Source: Rhodospirillales bacterium
GTDB lineage: Bacteria; Pseudomonadota; Alphaproteobacteria; CACIAM-22H2
Assembly: GCA_016195145.1 (NCBI GenBank)
Contig: JACQAF010000036.1
Coordinates: 1 to 23,951 of the forward strand
Length of the DNA: 23,951 bases
Direction: 5' to 3'
Of this stretch, positions 17,391-23,860 are shown piece after piece; the first letter of the stretch is position 1; each line of letters begins with the position of its first letter. Below the pieces are notes generated by a model. It did not search any database, was not told where the DNA came from, and saw only the letters and a list, made by a program, of their open reading frames with translations. The position numbers and the translations under genes are program-made.

Positions 17391-18077
17391 TCAGCCGCCG
17401 CGCAGCAGATGCCGGAGCTTGGCGACCGCGCTCGCCGGCGTGGTCAGAAGCCTGCGGCCCGGCACCGGCGCGACGGCCGGCGCGGCCCGAGCCATCGAGA
17501 ACTGGGCGAGCACCAACGCATCGAGCGGGCCCATTTCGGCCGCCACCTCGGCAATTGCGCGATCATGGTCCGCGCCATCGCCGGCCTGGAGCGCCGCCAG
17601 CGCGCCCTCGGCGAGGCGCGCTTCGATCTTGACCGCCGCGCCGCGCGCCCGCGCCATCGCCACAAGCTCGGCCCGCATCGAGGGAAGGGTCGCCGGAAAT
17701 GTGGCAAGCAGGCCGATATGCGGTCCGGCGTCGAGCGCCGCCTCCAGCGCCGCCTCGTTGGGCTTCAATACCGGGATGGCGAGCGCCGTCTGGCACGCCT
17801 CGATCGGCCGCGCGAAGGCCGAACAGGTAAACAGGATGCCGGCGGTCCGGCCGGCATCGACGCCGGTCGCGGCCGCATAACGGGCGAGAGCAAGGAAGCG
17901 TTCGGTGATTGCATCTTCAGCCGCTCCCGCCGCAAGATCGGCCGACAGCGAATCGTCGAGGAGGTTGAAGGTTTCGGCCTCGGGCCAGTCGGCGGCGAAG
18001 GCGGCGCGTGCCGGCTCGACCGAATCGCGGAGGGCATGGATCAGGGCAATGCGCGGGGATGCGGCGTTGGGCGACAT
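17391..18077 (-). CDS. Aspartate/glutamate racemase-family protein
   Basis: A 228-residue protein of the Asp/Glu/hydantoin racemase superfamily. The first half contains the nucleotide-free loop GILFTCSAFARPIEAC with C85 at the position of the first catalytic cysteine. It is followed by IPVLKPNEAALEAAL and GLLATFPATLPSMRAEL, both usual for this subgroup. The place of the second catalytic cysteine (normally a xxLxCTH-like loop) reads VLAQFSMARA near 189-198, so no cysteine is there. Single-cysteine members include arylmalonate decarboxylase, and two-base racemase activity may be absent. It starts 60 bases after the sdhB stop on the same strand with a poor ribosome binding site, and could be read through from the sdh operon. 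The substrate is unknown. Confidence 0.75.
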   Translation of the reverse strand: MSPNAASPRIALIHALRDSVEPARAAFAADWPEAETFNLLDDSLSADLAAGAAEDAITERFLALARYAAATGVDAGRTAGILFTCSAFARPIEACQTALAIPVLKPNEAALEAALDAGPHIGLLATFPATLPSMRAELVAMARARGAAVKIEARLAEGALAALQAGDGADHDRAIAEVAAEMGPLDALVLAQFSMARAAPAVAPVPGRRLLTTPASAVAKLRHLLRGG

Positions 18078-18137
18078 GAACCCGAGTCTAACTCTCGCCG
18101 CGCTGCCGCAAAAGGGCGGCGGCGCCGGATTGTGCGG

Positions 18138-18914
18138 CTAACGCCGCGCAACCATCAGCTTCTTGATCTCGGCGATCGCCTTGGCCGGATTAAGGCCCTT
18201 GGGGCAGGTTTTCGTGCAATTCATGATCGTGTGGCAGCGATAGAGCCGGAACGGATCTTCGAGATTGTCCAGGCGTTCGCCAATCGCCTCGTCGCGCGAA
18301 TCGGCGATCCAGCGATAGGCCTGAAGGAGAATAGCGGGGCCGAGATACCGATCGCCGTTCCACCAGTAGCTCGGGCAGCTGGTCGAGCAGCAGAAGCAGA
18401 GGATGCATTCCCACAACCCGTCAAGCTCCGCGCGTTCGGCCTGGCTCTGCAGCCGCTCGCGGTCGGGTGGCTGGGTATCGGCCTTGAGCCATGGCTCGAT
18501 CGAGCGCAGCTGCGCATAGGCCTGCGTCAGGTCCGGCACCAGATCCTTGACCACCGGCATGTGCGGCAGGGGATATATCTTGACCGTGCCAGCGCAATCC
18601 TCGATCGCCCTGGTGCAGGCGAGCGTATTGGTCCCGCCGACATTCATGGCGCAACTACCGCACACCCCCTCGCGGCACGAGCGGCGGAAGGTCAGCGTCG
18701 AATCGATCTCGTTCTTGATCTTGATCAGCGCGTCGAGAACCATCGGGCCGCAAGCGTCGAGATCGATCTGATAAACATCCATGCGCGGGTTGGCGCCGGT
18801 GTCGGGATCCCAGCGATAGATCCGGAATTCGCGCAGCCGGCCGGCCTTGGCCGGCGCCGGATAGGTCTTGCCGGGGACGACTTTGGAATTGGCGGGTAGC
18901 GTGAATTCGGCCAT
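18138..18914 (-). CDS. sdhB: Succinate dehydrogenase iron-sulfur subunit
   Basis: A 258-residue electron-transfer subunit that carries electrons from SdhA flavin to the membrane quinone. The N-terminal ferredoxin domain binds 2Fe-2S through C80, C85, C88 and C100 (RRSCREGVCGSC...TLAC). The C-terminal domain has the 4Fe-4S ligands C170, C173, C176 and C180 (CILCFCCSTSC) and the 3Fe-4S ligands C227, C233 and C237 (CHTIMNCTKTC). All ligands are intact. The ATG at 18914 is chosen because GGAGAAGAG precedes it and it gives the usual N-terminus; upstream frame is only shadow. It begins 20 bases after the reconstructed sdhA stop at 18935, so it is the last gene of the sdhCDAB operon. Confidence 0.97.
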   Translation of the reverse strand: MAEFTLPANSKVVPGKTYPAPAKAGRLREFRIYRWDPDTGANPRMDVYQIDLDACGPMVLDALIKIKNEIDSTLTFRRSCREGVCGSCAMNVGGTNTLACTRAIEDCAGTVKIYPLPHMPVVKDLVPDLTQAYAQLRSIEPWLKADTQPPDRERLQSQAERAELDGLWECILCFCCSTSCPSYWWNGDRYLGPAILLQAYRWIADSRDEAIGERLDNLEDPFRLYRCHTIMNCTKTCPKGLNPAKAIAEIKKLMVARR

Positions 18915-18934
18915 GACGTTCGCTCTTCTCCGGC

Positions 18935-20727
18935 TCAGTACGTCCGCGCCTTGGGCGGGAAGCTTTGCACTTCGTTGGTCAGCGAGTTGAGATGCACCGG
19001 CCGGGCTTGAGCCATTCGTCGTCGTTGCGGGCGGGAAAATCCTCGCGCGCATGCGCGCCGCGGCTTTCCTTGCGGTTCGCCGCCGAATTTATCGTGACCA
19101 CCGCCTGCGCCAGCAGGTTCTGGTATTCGAGCGTTTCGACGAGGTCCGAGTTCCAGATCAGCGACCGGTCGCTGACCCGGATATCCGCGCTCTTGCTGAA
19201 CGTCTCGCCGAGCAGCCGCACGCCTTCATCGAGCACCTCGGCCGTGCGGAAGACGGCGCAATTGTTCTGCATGATCTTCTGCATTTCCAGCCGCAGCGCC
19301 GCCGTCGGCGTATCGCCCTTGGCGTGGCGCAGGCGGTCGAAGCGCGCGATCGCCGCATCGACCGCGCCGGGCGGCAGCGGTTTGTGCGGCGTGCCCGGCT
19401 TGACCACTTCGGCGCAGCGCAGCGCCGCCGCGCGACCGAACACCACGAGATCGAGCAGCGAGTTCGAGCCGAGGCGATTGGCCCCGTGCACCGACACGCA
19501 CGCCGCCTCGCCGATCGCCATTAAGCCATGGACTACCGCATCGGTGTCGCCGTCTTTCGGGCGCACGACTTCGCCGTGATAATTGGTCGGCACGCCGCCC
19601 ATGTTGTAATGGACGGTCGGCAGCACCGGAATCGGCTCGCGCGTCACGTCGACGCCGGCGAAGACTTTCGCCGTCTCCGAAATCCCCGGCAGGCGCTCGT
19701 GCAGAAGCGCCGCGTCGAGATGCTCGAGATGGAGATAGATATGATCCTTCTCGGGACCGACGCCGCGCCCGGCGCGGATTTCCATGGTCATCGCGCGCGA
19801 GACGACATCGCGCGAGGCGAGGTCCTTGGCCGACGGCGCATAGCGCTCCATGAAACGCTCGCCCCCGGCGTTGGTCAGATATCCGCCCTCGCCGCGCGAG
19901 CCTTCGGTGATCAGGCAGCCCGCACCGTAGATGCCGGTGGGATGGAATTGTACGAACTCCATGTCCTGCAGCGGCAGGCCGGCGCGCAGCGCCATGGCGT
20001 TGCCGTCGCCGGTGCAGGTATGGGCCGAGGTGCACGAGAAATAGGCCCGCCCGTAGCCGCCAGTAGCGAGCACCGTCATATGGGCGCGGAAGCGGTGCAG
20101 CGTGCCGTCGGAGAGATTCCAGGCGAGCGCGCCGCGGCAGACCTCGTCTTCGTCCATGATCAGGTCGAGGACGAAATATTCGATGAAGAATTCGGCGCGA
20201 TGCTTGAGCGACTGATGATACAGCGTGTGCAGGATGGCATGACCGGTGCGATCGGCGGCGGCGCAGGTGCGCTGCGCGATGCCCTTGCCGAAATCTGTGG
20301 TCATGCCGCCGAACGGCCGCTGATAGATCTTGCCGGCCTCGGTACGGCTGAACGGCACGCCGAAATGCTCGAGCTCGATGATCGCCGGAATCGCCTCCTT
20401 GCACATATACTCGATGGCGTCCTGGTCGCCGAGCCAGTCCGATCCCTTGACCGTGTCGTACATATGCCAGCGCCAGTCGTCGGGCCCCATATTGCCGAGC
20501 GACGCCGAGATGCCTCCTTGCGCCGCCACGGTGTGGCTGCGCGTCGGGAATACTTTCGAGATGCAGGCCGTCTTGAGGCCGGCGGTCGCCATGCCGAGCG
20601 TCGCACGCAGACCGGCGCCGCCGGCGCCAAGCACGATCACGTCGTAATCATGGTCGATCACCGTATAGGCGGAACCATTACGGCCATTGGGGCGCGAAGC
20701 GGGAGCGGCAGAAGCGGTGGCGGGCAT
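18935..20727 (-). pseudogene. sdhA: Succinate dehydrogenase flavoprotein subunit, with short deletion and frameshift near the 3' end
   Basis: This is the catalytic flavoprotein of complex II. The body is complete: FAD fold VIVLGAGGAGLRATLGMATAG, covalent-FAD histidine H65 in SHTVAAQGGISA, substrate region FHPTGIYGAGCLITEG, ERYAPSAKDLASRDVVSRA, VHYNMGGVPTNYHGEV and ANRLGSNSLLDLVVFGRAA. After the conserved AREDFPARNDDEWLK the frame runs into PGRCISTR and stops at 18979. In another frame the normal end follows directly, RPVHLNSLTNEVQSFPPKAR then TY, with stop at 18935. The usual linking piece (HTLAWVD...LDY, about 17 residues) is absent: a loss near 49 bases, 1 mod 3. The start at 20727 follows CGGAGG. 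A sequence or assembly error is plausible, because the gene is normally needed. Confidence 0.85.
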
Positions 20728-20753
20728 GTGGTGGATCGGCCTCCGGACAGGGG

Positions 20754-21146
20754 TCAACCGAGCGCGATACGCAGCACGGCGAAAGCGGCGCCGATGGCGA
20801 GCACCAACGCCGCCGCCTTGATGACGAGCAGGCCGGCGATCTTCAACCCTTCGTTATGGACATAGTCCTCGATCACGACCTGCAAGCCGAGCTGGGCGTG
20901 ATGGAACACGGCGGCGATCAGCAACAATAGCGCAACGGTCGTAACCGGCGAACCGACCCAGGCGACGACCGTCGCATGTTCGGCCCCGGCCAGCAAGATA
21001 ACCGATACGACGAACCACAGCGTCATCGGCACCAGCGCCGCAGCAGTCACCCGTTGCGCCCACCAATGGGCGACGCCTTCCTTGGCCGGACCGAGGCCGC
21101 GCGCGCGGCTGAGCGGCGAGCGCGTATCGAATGCCTTGCCGCTCAT
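20754..21146 (-). CDS. sdhD: Succinate dehydrogenase membrane anchor subunit SdhD
   Basis: A 130-residue hydrophobic anchor with three membrane helices (about 36-55, 61-83 and 101-126) that together with SdhC binds haem b and ubiquinone. The N-terminal LSRARGLGPAKEGVAHWWAQRVTA and the HHAQLGLQVVIEDYVHNEGLK segment are typical of alphaproteobacterial SdhD; a histidine of the latter is the probable haem ligand and the Asp-Tyr pair lies at the quinone site. The start at 21146 forms an ATGA overlap with the sdhC stop, which indicates translational coupling and decides the start over the upstream codon. The stop lies 26 bases before the sdhA ATG. Confidence 0.93.
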   Translation of the reverse strand: MSGKAFDTRSPLSRARGLGPAKEGVAHWWAQRVTAAALVPMTLWFVVSVILLAGAEHATVVAWVGSPVTTVALLLLIAAVFHHAQLGLQVVIEDYVHNEGLKIAGLLVIKAAALVLAIGAAFAVLRIALG

Positions 21147-21574
21147 CGCATGCCGCCAAGGGCGACGAGCCACGCCAGGGCGGTTAACCCCGCCGTCGCC
21201 GCCACCACCGCCCAGCCCGAAGCGTACGCGGTCTTCAACTCAAACCCGTAGCCTGCATCCCAGAACAGATGCCGGATGCCGTTGGCGAGGTGATAGAACA
21301 GCGACACGCTCCAGCCCAAGAGCATCAGCTTCCCGATCCACGAGCCGAGGAAGCCCTGCACGGTCGCAAACGCCGCCGGGCCGGCAGCCGCCGCAACCAG
21401 CCACCACACGAGGACCGACGTGCCCACGGCAAGAGCGATGCCAGTAGCCCGATGCAGGATCGACAAAACCGATGTCAGTTGCGGCTTGTAGATCTGAAGA
21501 TGAGGCGATAGCGGACGAGGCGCAGGGGGGCGGGCGGCGGAAGCCCGTTCTGCGGTCGGCATATCCGAAGGCAT
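21143..21574 (-). CDS. sdhC: Succinate dehydrogenase cytochrome b556 subunit
   Basis: A 143-residue membrane subunit with three helices. The conserved N-terminal RPLSPHLQIYKPQLTSVLSILHRATG holds the family's SPHLxIY and the S-x-x-H-R-x-TG quinone-site motif; the second conserved block FYHLANGIRHLFWDAGYGF contains the haem b ligand histidine. The ATG at 21574 is chosen because AGAGG lies six bases ahead; an internal ATG at 21562 lacks a ribosome binding site. The frame is open further upstream with no family character. It is the first gene of sdhCDAB, and its leader carries a sigma-70-like promoter and two palindromes. Confidence 0.94.
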   Translation of the reverse strand: MPSDMPTAERASAARPPAPRPLSPHLQIYKPQLTSVLSILHRATGIALAVGTSVLVWWLVAAAAGPAAFATVQGFLGSWIGKLMLLGWSVSLFYHLANGIRHLFWDAGYGFELKTAYASGWAVVAATAGLTALAWLVALGGMR

Positions 21575-21611
21575 GGCGCCTCTTGGTTTTTGGCCAGCCG
21601 CCCGTTCCGAC

Positions 21612-21680
21612 GCCTTAGGCTCGGACTCGCACGGCAGGAATAGCTGTTCACACGACCGAACGGCATATTGCCTTAGGCAA
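21612..21680. promoter_or_regulatory. Two GCCTTAGGC palindromes upstream of sdhC
   Basis: The 9-base odd palindrome GCCTTAGGC occurs at 21612-21620 and again at 21670-21678, start-to-start 58 bases. The distal copy extends to TTGCCTTAGGCAA (21668-21680), a perfect 13-base palindrome. I did not see the 9-mer elsewhere in the window. The copies sit about 38 and 96 bases before the sdhC ATG, as expected for a dimeric regulator controlling the sdh operon. The regulator is unknown. Confidence 0.45.
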
Positions 21681-21719
21681 AGTTGCCGCCTAGCCGAAAG
21701 CAGGTGCAATGCGAACAAA

Positions 21720-21748
21720 GATTTAGACTGCGGCGTCGCGGCCGTCAA
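21720..21748 (-). promoter_or_regulatory. Candidate sigma-70-type promoter of sdhCDAB
   Basis: On the minus strand TTGACG (21748-21743) is followed after exactly 17 bases by TAAATC (21725-21720). The -35 matches five of six consensus bases; the -10 is partial. Transcription would begin near 21712, giving a leader of about 140 bases that contains both GCCTTAGGC palindromes downstream of the start. The remainder of the 376-base space between sdhC and the DMT gene (21749-21950) shows no convincing promoter for the plus-strand gene. Confidence 0.4.
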
Positions 21749-21950
21749 TGCTGCAGTGCGGGGACGCTCTTACTCGAAAGCGCGCTGGCGGTAAGGCTTC
21801 AATCCTGCTATCGAGAGCCCCGGTTCTGGGTGTCACGCTCCGGTTGCCGCCCGCGCTTTGATGTTTTGTGCGCCCTCCGCAGCAGGCCAAGGCGGTCGAT
21901 CCGCCGCCGATACCCCCTCCCTCTATCCATCCCTCATCTCGATCACCGAC

Positions 21951-22874
21951 ATGCGACAGACCGGCGCTTCGTTCTCGCGGGTTCTTCCTTATCTGTATCT
22001 CGCACTGGCGGCGTTGTTTTGGTCCGGGAACTGGATTGTCGGTCGGGCCGTGCGCGACGCGATGACGCCGGTGACGATCAATTTCTGGCGCTGGCTGATC
22101 GCGGCGCTGATCCTCGCCCCTTTCGCCATGCCGGGGCTTGCCGGCAAGTGGCCGGTCATTCGCCGCCACTGGCGGATTCTGCTGCTGCTCGCCCTCGTCG
22201 GCGTCGCGATGTTCCAGAGCTTCGTCTATCTCGGCCTCGAAACGACGACGGCGATCAACGCTATTCTTATCAACTCGTCGTTGCCGCTGTTCATGATCCT
22301 GTGTTCGTGGCTGATCGAGGGCGAGCGGGTTACGACGCGGCAAATCGGCGGCATGATGATTTCGCTCATCGGCATCCTGGTCATCATGCGGCGCGGCACG
22401 ATCGCGAATTTTTTTAGCTTCGAGTTTCATACGGGCGATGCATGGATTCTTGCCGCCATGCCTTTGTGGGGCCTTTACTCGGTCCTGCTCAAGCGCAAGC
22501 CGGCGGAGCTGGGCAGCATTCCCTTTCTGTTCGTCATCGCCGTCATGGCGATCGGCCTGATGCTACCTTTCCATTTGATCGAGATCATTTTCATCCGGCC
22601 GCCGGTCATAACCGCCGGCGTCGCCGCAAGCATCGTCTACATCGCCCTGTTTGCCTCGATCGCCGCATTTATTTGCTGGAACAAGGCGGTCGCCGCGGTC
22701 GGCGCCAATGTCGCCGGATTCTCGATTCACCTGATGCCGGTGTTCGGGACCGTTCTCGCCATCCTGTTGCTGGGCGAGGATTTCCATCTCTTCCACCTCT
22801 TCGGCATGGCGACGATCCTGGCCGGCGTGCTCATGGCCACGATCCCGCGACGGGTGCAACCCGGCCCGGTCTAG
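21951..22874 (+). CDS. DMT-superfamily permease, two EamA domains
   Basis: A 307-residue inner-membrane protein with about ten hydrophobic helices in two EamA repeats. The first starts LPYLYLALAALFWSGNWIVGRAV with the usual INFWRWLIAALILAPF and VYLGLETTTAINAILINSSLPLF; the second starts DAWILAAMPLWGLYSVLLKR and ends FSIHLMPVFGTVLAILLLGE...GMATILAGVLM. Members export or import metabolites such as amino acids or nucleotide precursors; the substrate is not readable. The ATG at 21951 is chosen because the protein then begins at the first helix; codons at 21858 and 21861 are in frame but add a polar, unrelated extension. The ribosome binding site is weak. It is divergent from sdhC. Confidence 0.85.
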   Translation: MRQTGASFSRVLPYLYLALAALFWSGNWIVGRAVRDAMTPVTINFWRWLIAALILAPFAMPGLAGKWPVIRRHWRILLLLALVGVAMFQSFVYLGLETTTAINAILINSSLPLFMILCSWLIEGERVTTRQIGGMMISLIGILVIMRRGTIANFFSFEFHTGDAWILAAMPLWGLYSVLLKRKPAELGSIPFLFVIAVMAIGLMLPFHLIEIIFIRPPVITAGVAASIVYIALFASIAAFICWNKAVAAVGANVAGFSIHLMPVFGTVLAILLLGEDFHLFHLFGMATILAGVLMATIPRRVQPGPV

Positions 22875-22897
22875 CGTGCCGCCCGGGTCGCCATTTC

Positions 22898-22958
22898 TGT
22901 GGAAAACCCGGTGGAAAATTTGTGGATCGATTGTGCAGATCCTGAAATTTTATCAACA
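22898..22958. other. Cluster of DnaA-box-like 9-mers next to an AT-rich stretch
   Basis: Within 61 bases there is TGTGGAAAA (22898-22906, exact fit to the reverse of TTWTNCACA), GGTGGAAAA (22910-22918, one mismatch), TGTGGATCG (22921-22929, one mismatch) and TTATCAACA (22950-22958, one mismatch). They lead into an AT-rich stretch to about 23020. This resembles a small DnaA-binding region. None of the usual origin neighbours (dnaA, hemE, dnaN, parAB) is present, so chromosomal oriC is not claimed. Confidence 0.35.
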
Positions 22959-22973
22959 GAAATCTTGTCTGTT
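22955..22973. repeat. Inverted repeat AACAGA-N7-TCTGTT
   Basis: A perfect 6-bp inverted repeat with a 7-base spacer lies 81 bases after the DMT stop and about 50 bases before the structured region. It is followed by a loosely T-rich run, so it may be a weak terminator of the DMT gene; its symmetry also suits an operator. No decision is possible from sequence. Confidence 0.3.
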
Positions 22974-23020
22974 CTTCATCTTTATTATTGCGGAACCGTC
23001 AATACTTTTGCGATCCTTTC

Positions 23021-23633
23021 TACCGGCACGCGAGAGTGCGCGGAAGACGTCGGGTTGGTCCGCGATCTTCGCCCGCAAGGCCTCTGGCAGGCGCCGCGCC
23101 CGAAAGGGCCGGTGGCGAATCGGACAGACCGGTTTTTCGCAGGACGACCTCCGCCCCTTCGGGGGTGCGTCGTTCTCCCCGGTGAGAGCCGCTTCCCCGG
23201 AAGAGGGGCGCGCCGGGCGGCAGGTTCGGACTTTCGCGCGTGACGCCAGCCCGCGTCGGGCGGCCGGCCTCGCAAGAGGCAGGCAGTTCGGCCGGTGGCG
23301 GTACCGCCCCGCGGGGTGCGGTGCCGGCGGGCCGGGCGGTCGGGGATGCTGCGCCGCAAGGCGGGGTGTTCCGCGGACGCCGGGTACGGGCAGGGGTTGC
23401 GCGTCGGCAGGACGGCTTGCCTCGGGGTCGGAATATGGCTTAACCGCCGTGTTTCGCCGCCGCCAGGATCGGGGTCAGGCGTCAGACCAGGGGCGTCGGG
23501 CAACGGTCGGGTGGGGGAACCTCGAACCCTCGTGCGGCTGGGAGCCTTCGGGTTCCCGAGGCGTCAGGTAGTGTCCCGCCCGGACACGCAGCGTCGGATC
23601 TCGGTCCAGCGCGCCTGACGCCTCGCTTTTTTT
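23021..23633 (+). ncRNA. Candidate large structured RNA, family unknown
   Basis: About 600 bases without a credible protein frame but dense in hairpins, whose loops are stable tetraloops only when read on the plus strand. Clear ones: 23039-23064 (CGCGGA/TCCGCG); 23091-23116 (about 10 pairs, GAAA loop); 23141-23176 (8 outer and 6 inner pairs, UUCG loop); 23242-23257 (GACGC/GCGTC); 23267-23280 (GCCTC-GCAA-GAGGC), flanked by CGGCCG copies that can pair; 23299-23326 (12 pairs, one bulge); 23352-23363 (CGCC-GCAA-GGCG); and 23540-23557 (7 pairs, UUCG loop). The 3' end is a 12-bp stem and T-tract. I find no RNase P GAGGAAAGTCC on this strand, no tmRNA tag frame or CCA end, and it is too long for 6S RNA. 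The 5' end is approximate; an AT-rich stretch precedes it, but no clear promoter hexamers do. Confidence 0.5.
23557..23633 (+). terminator. Long-stem intrinsic terminator closing the structured RNA
   Basis: CGAGGCGTCAGG (23557-23568) pairs perfectly over 12 bases with CCTGACGCCTCG (23614-23625) and is followed by C and seven T (23627-23633). The 45-base loop folds into two smaller hairpins, GTGTCC/GGACAC (23571-23587) and one centred near 23601. This is the only canonical T-tract terminator I found in the window, and it fixes the plus strand as transcribed. Confidence 0.65.
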
Positions 23634-23860
23634 GCGCGCCGTTATCCGGAGCCGGCCGAAAACCGGGCCTAGCCCAGTTCCACATGATCCAACCTGAATG
23701 ACCCGGCCTAAATGACGATGCCGACGGGGCCGCTTAAGGCACCGCCGGCATCACCATCGGCGTCACAAATCGTTAATGTCCCGCCCGGACAGCAGCATCA
23801 AATCCCGGTTCAGCGCGACCTGACGCTTGGTGCTAAAGGCTCGGTCCAGCACACCTGACG
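23572..23860. repeat. Imperfect direct repeats (about 50 bases twice, core three times)
   Basis: TGTCCCGCCCGGACA occurs exactly at 23572-23586 and 23777-23791. Each copy is followed by a similar arrangement (GCAGC, then GGTYCAGCGCG, then CCTGACGC). The second half is present three times: GGTCCAGCGCGCCTGACG (23603-23620), GGTTCAGCGCGACCTGACG (23807-23825) and GGTCCAGCACACCTGACG (23843-23860). The first copy lies inside the terminator of the structured RNA. Confidence 0.6.

Noticed and set aside
22898..23020. Chromosomal oriC
   Set aside because: Several DnaA-box-like 9-mers are present but most carry a mismatch, and no usual origin-linked genes lie in the window. Kept only as a DnaA-box-like cluster.
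23060..23260. RNase P RNA on the minus strand, suggested by GCGCGAAAGTCCGAACC near 23225-23241
   Set aside because: Only part of the universal GAGGAAAGTCC box matches, and the remaining conserved regions (ACAGAA and GGCTTA types) are absent. The hairpin loops are sensible only on the plus strand.
22985..23503. A 172-residue minus-strand open frame across the structured region
   Set aside because: Composition is Pro/Arg/Thr-rich with no hydrophobic core or family motif. It is antisense to the tetraloop hairpins.
22876..23571. A 231-residue plus-strand open frame downstream of the DMT gene
   Set aside because: It has no recognisable domain and an Arg/Gly-rich composition typical of GC-rich non-coding DNA. 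It spans the hairpin-dense region, so stop-codon absence reflects base composition.
16711..23700. Shared motif between GTTCCATCATGTGGAACCTG (16711) and GTTCCACATGATCCAACCTG (about 23678)
   Set aside because: The resemblance needs gaps and the second copy lacks the inverted-repeat symmetry, so chance similarity is likely.
23572..23860. CRISPR array
   Set aside because: Copies are few, imperfect and irregularly spaced, with no cas genes nearby.
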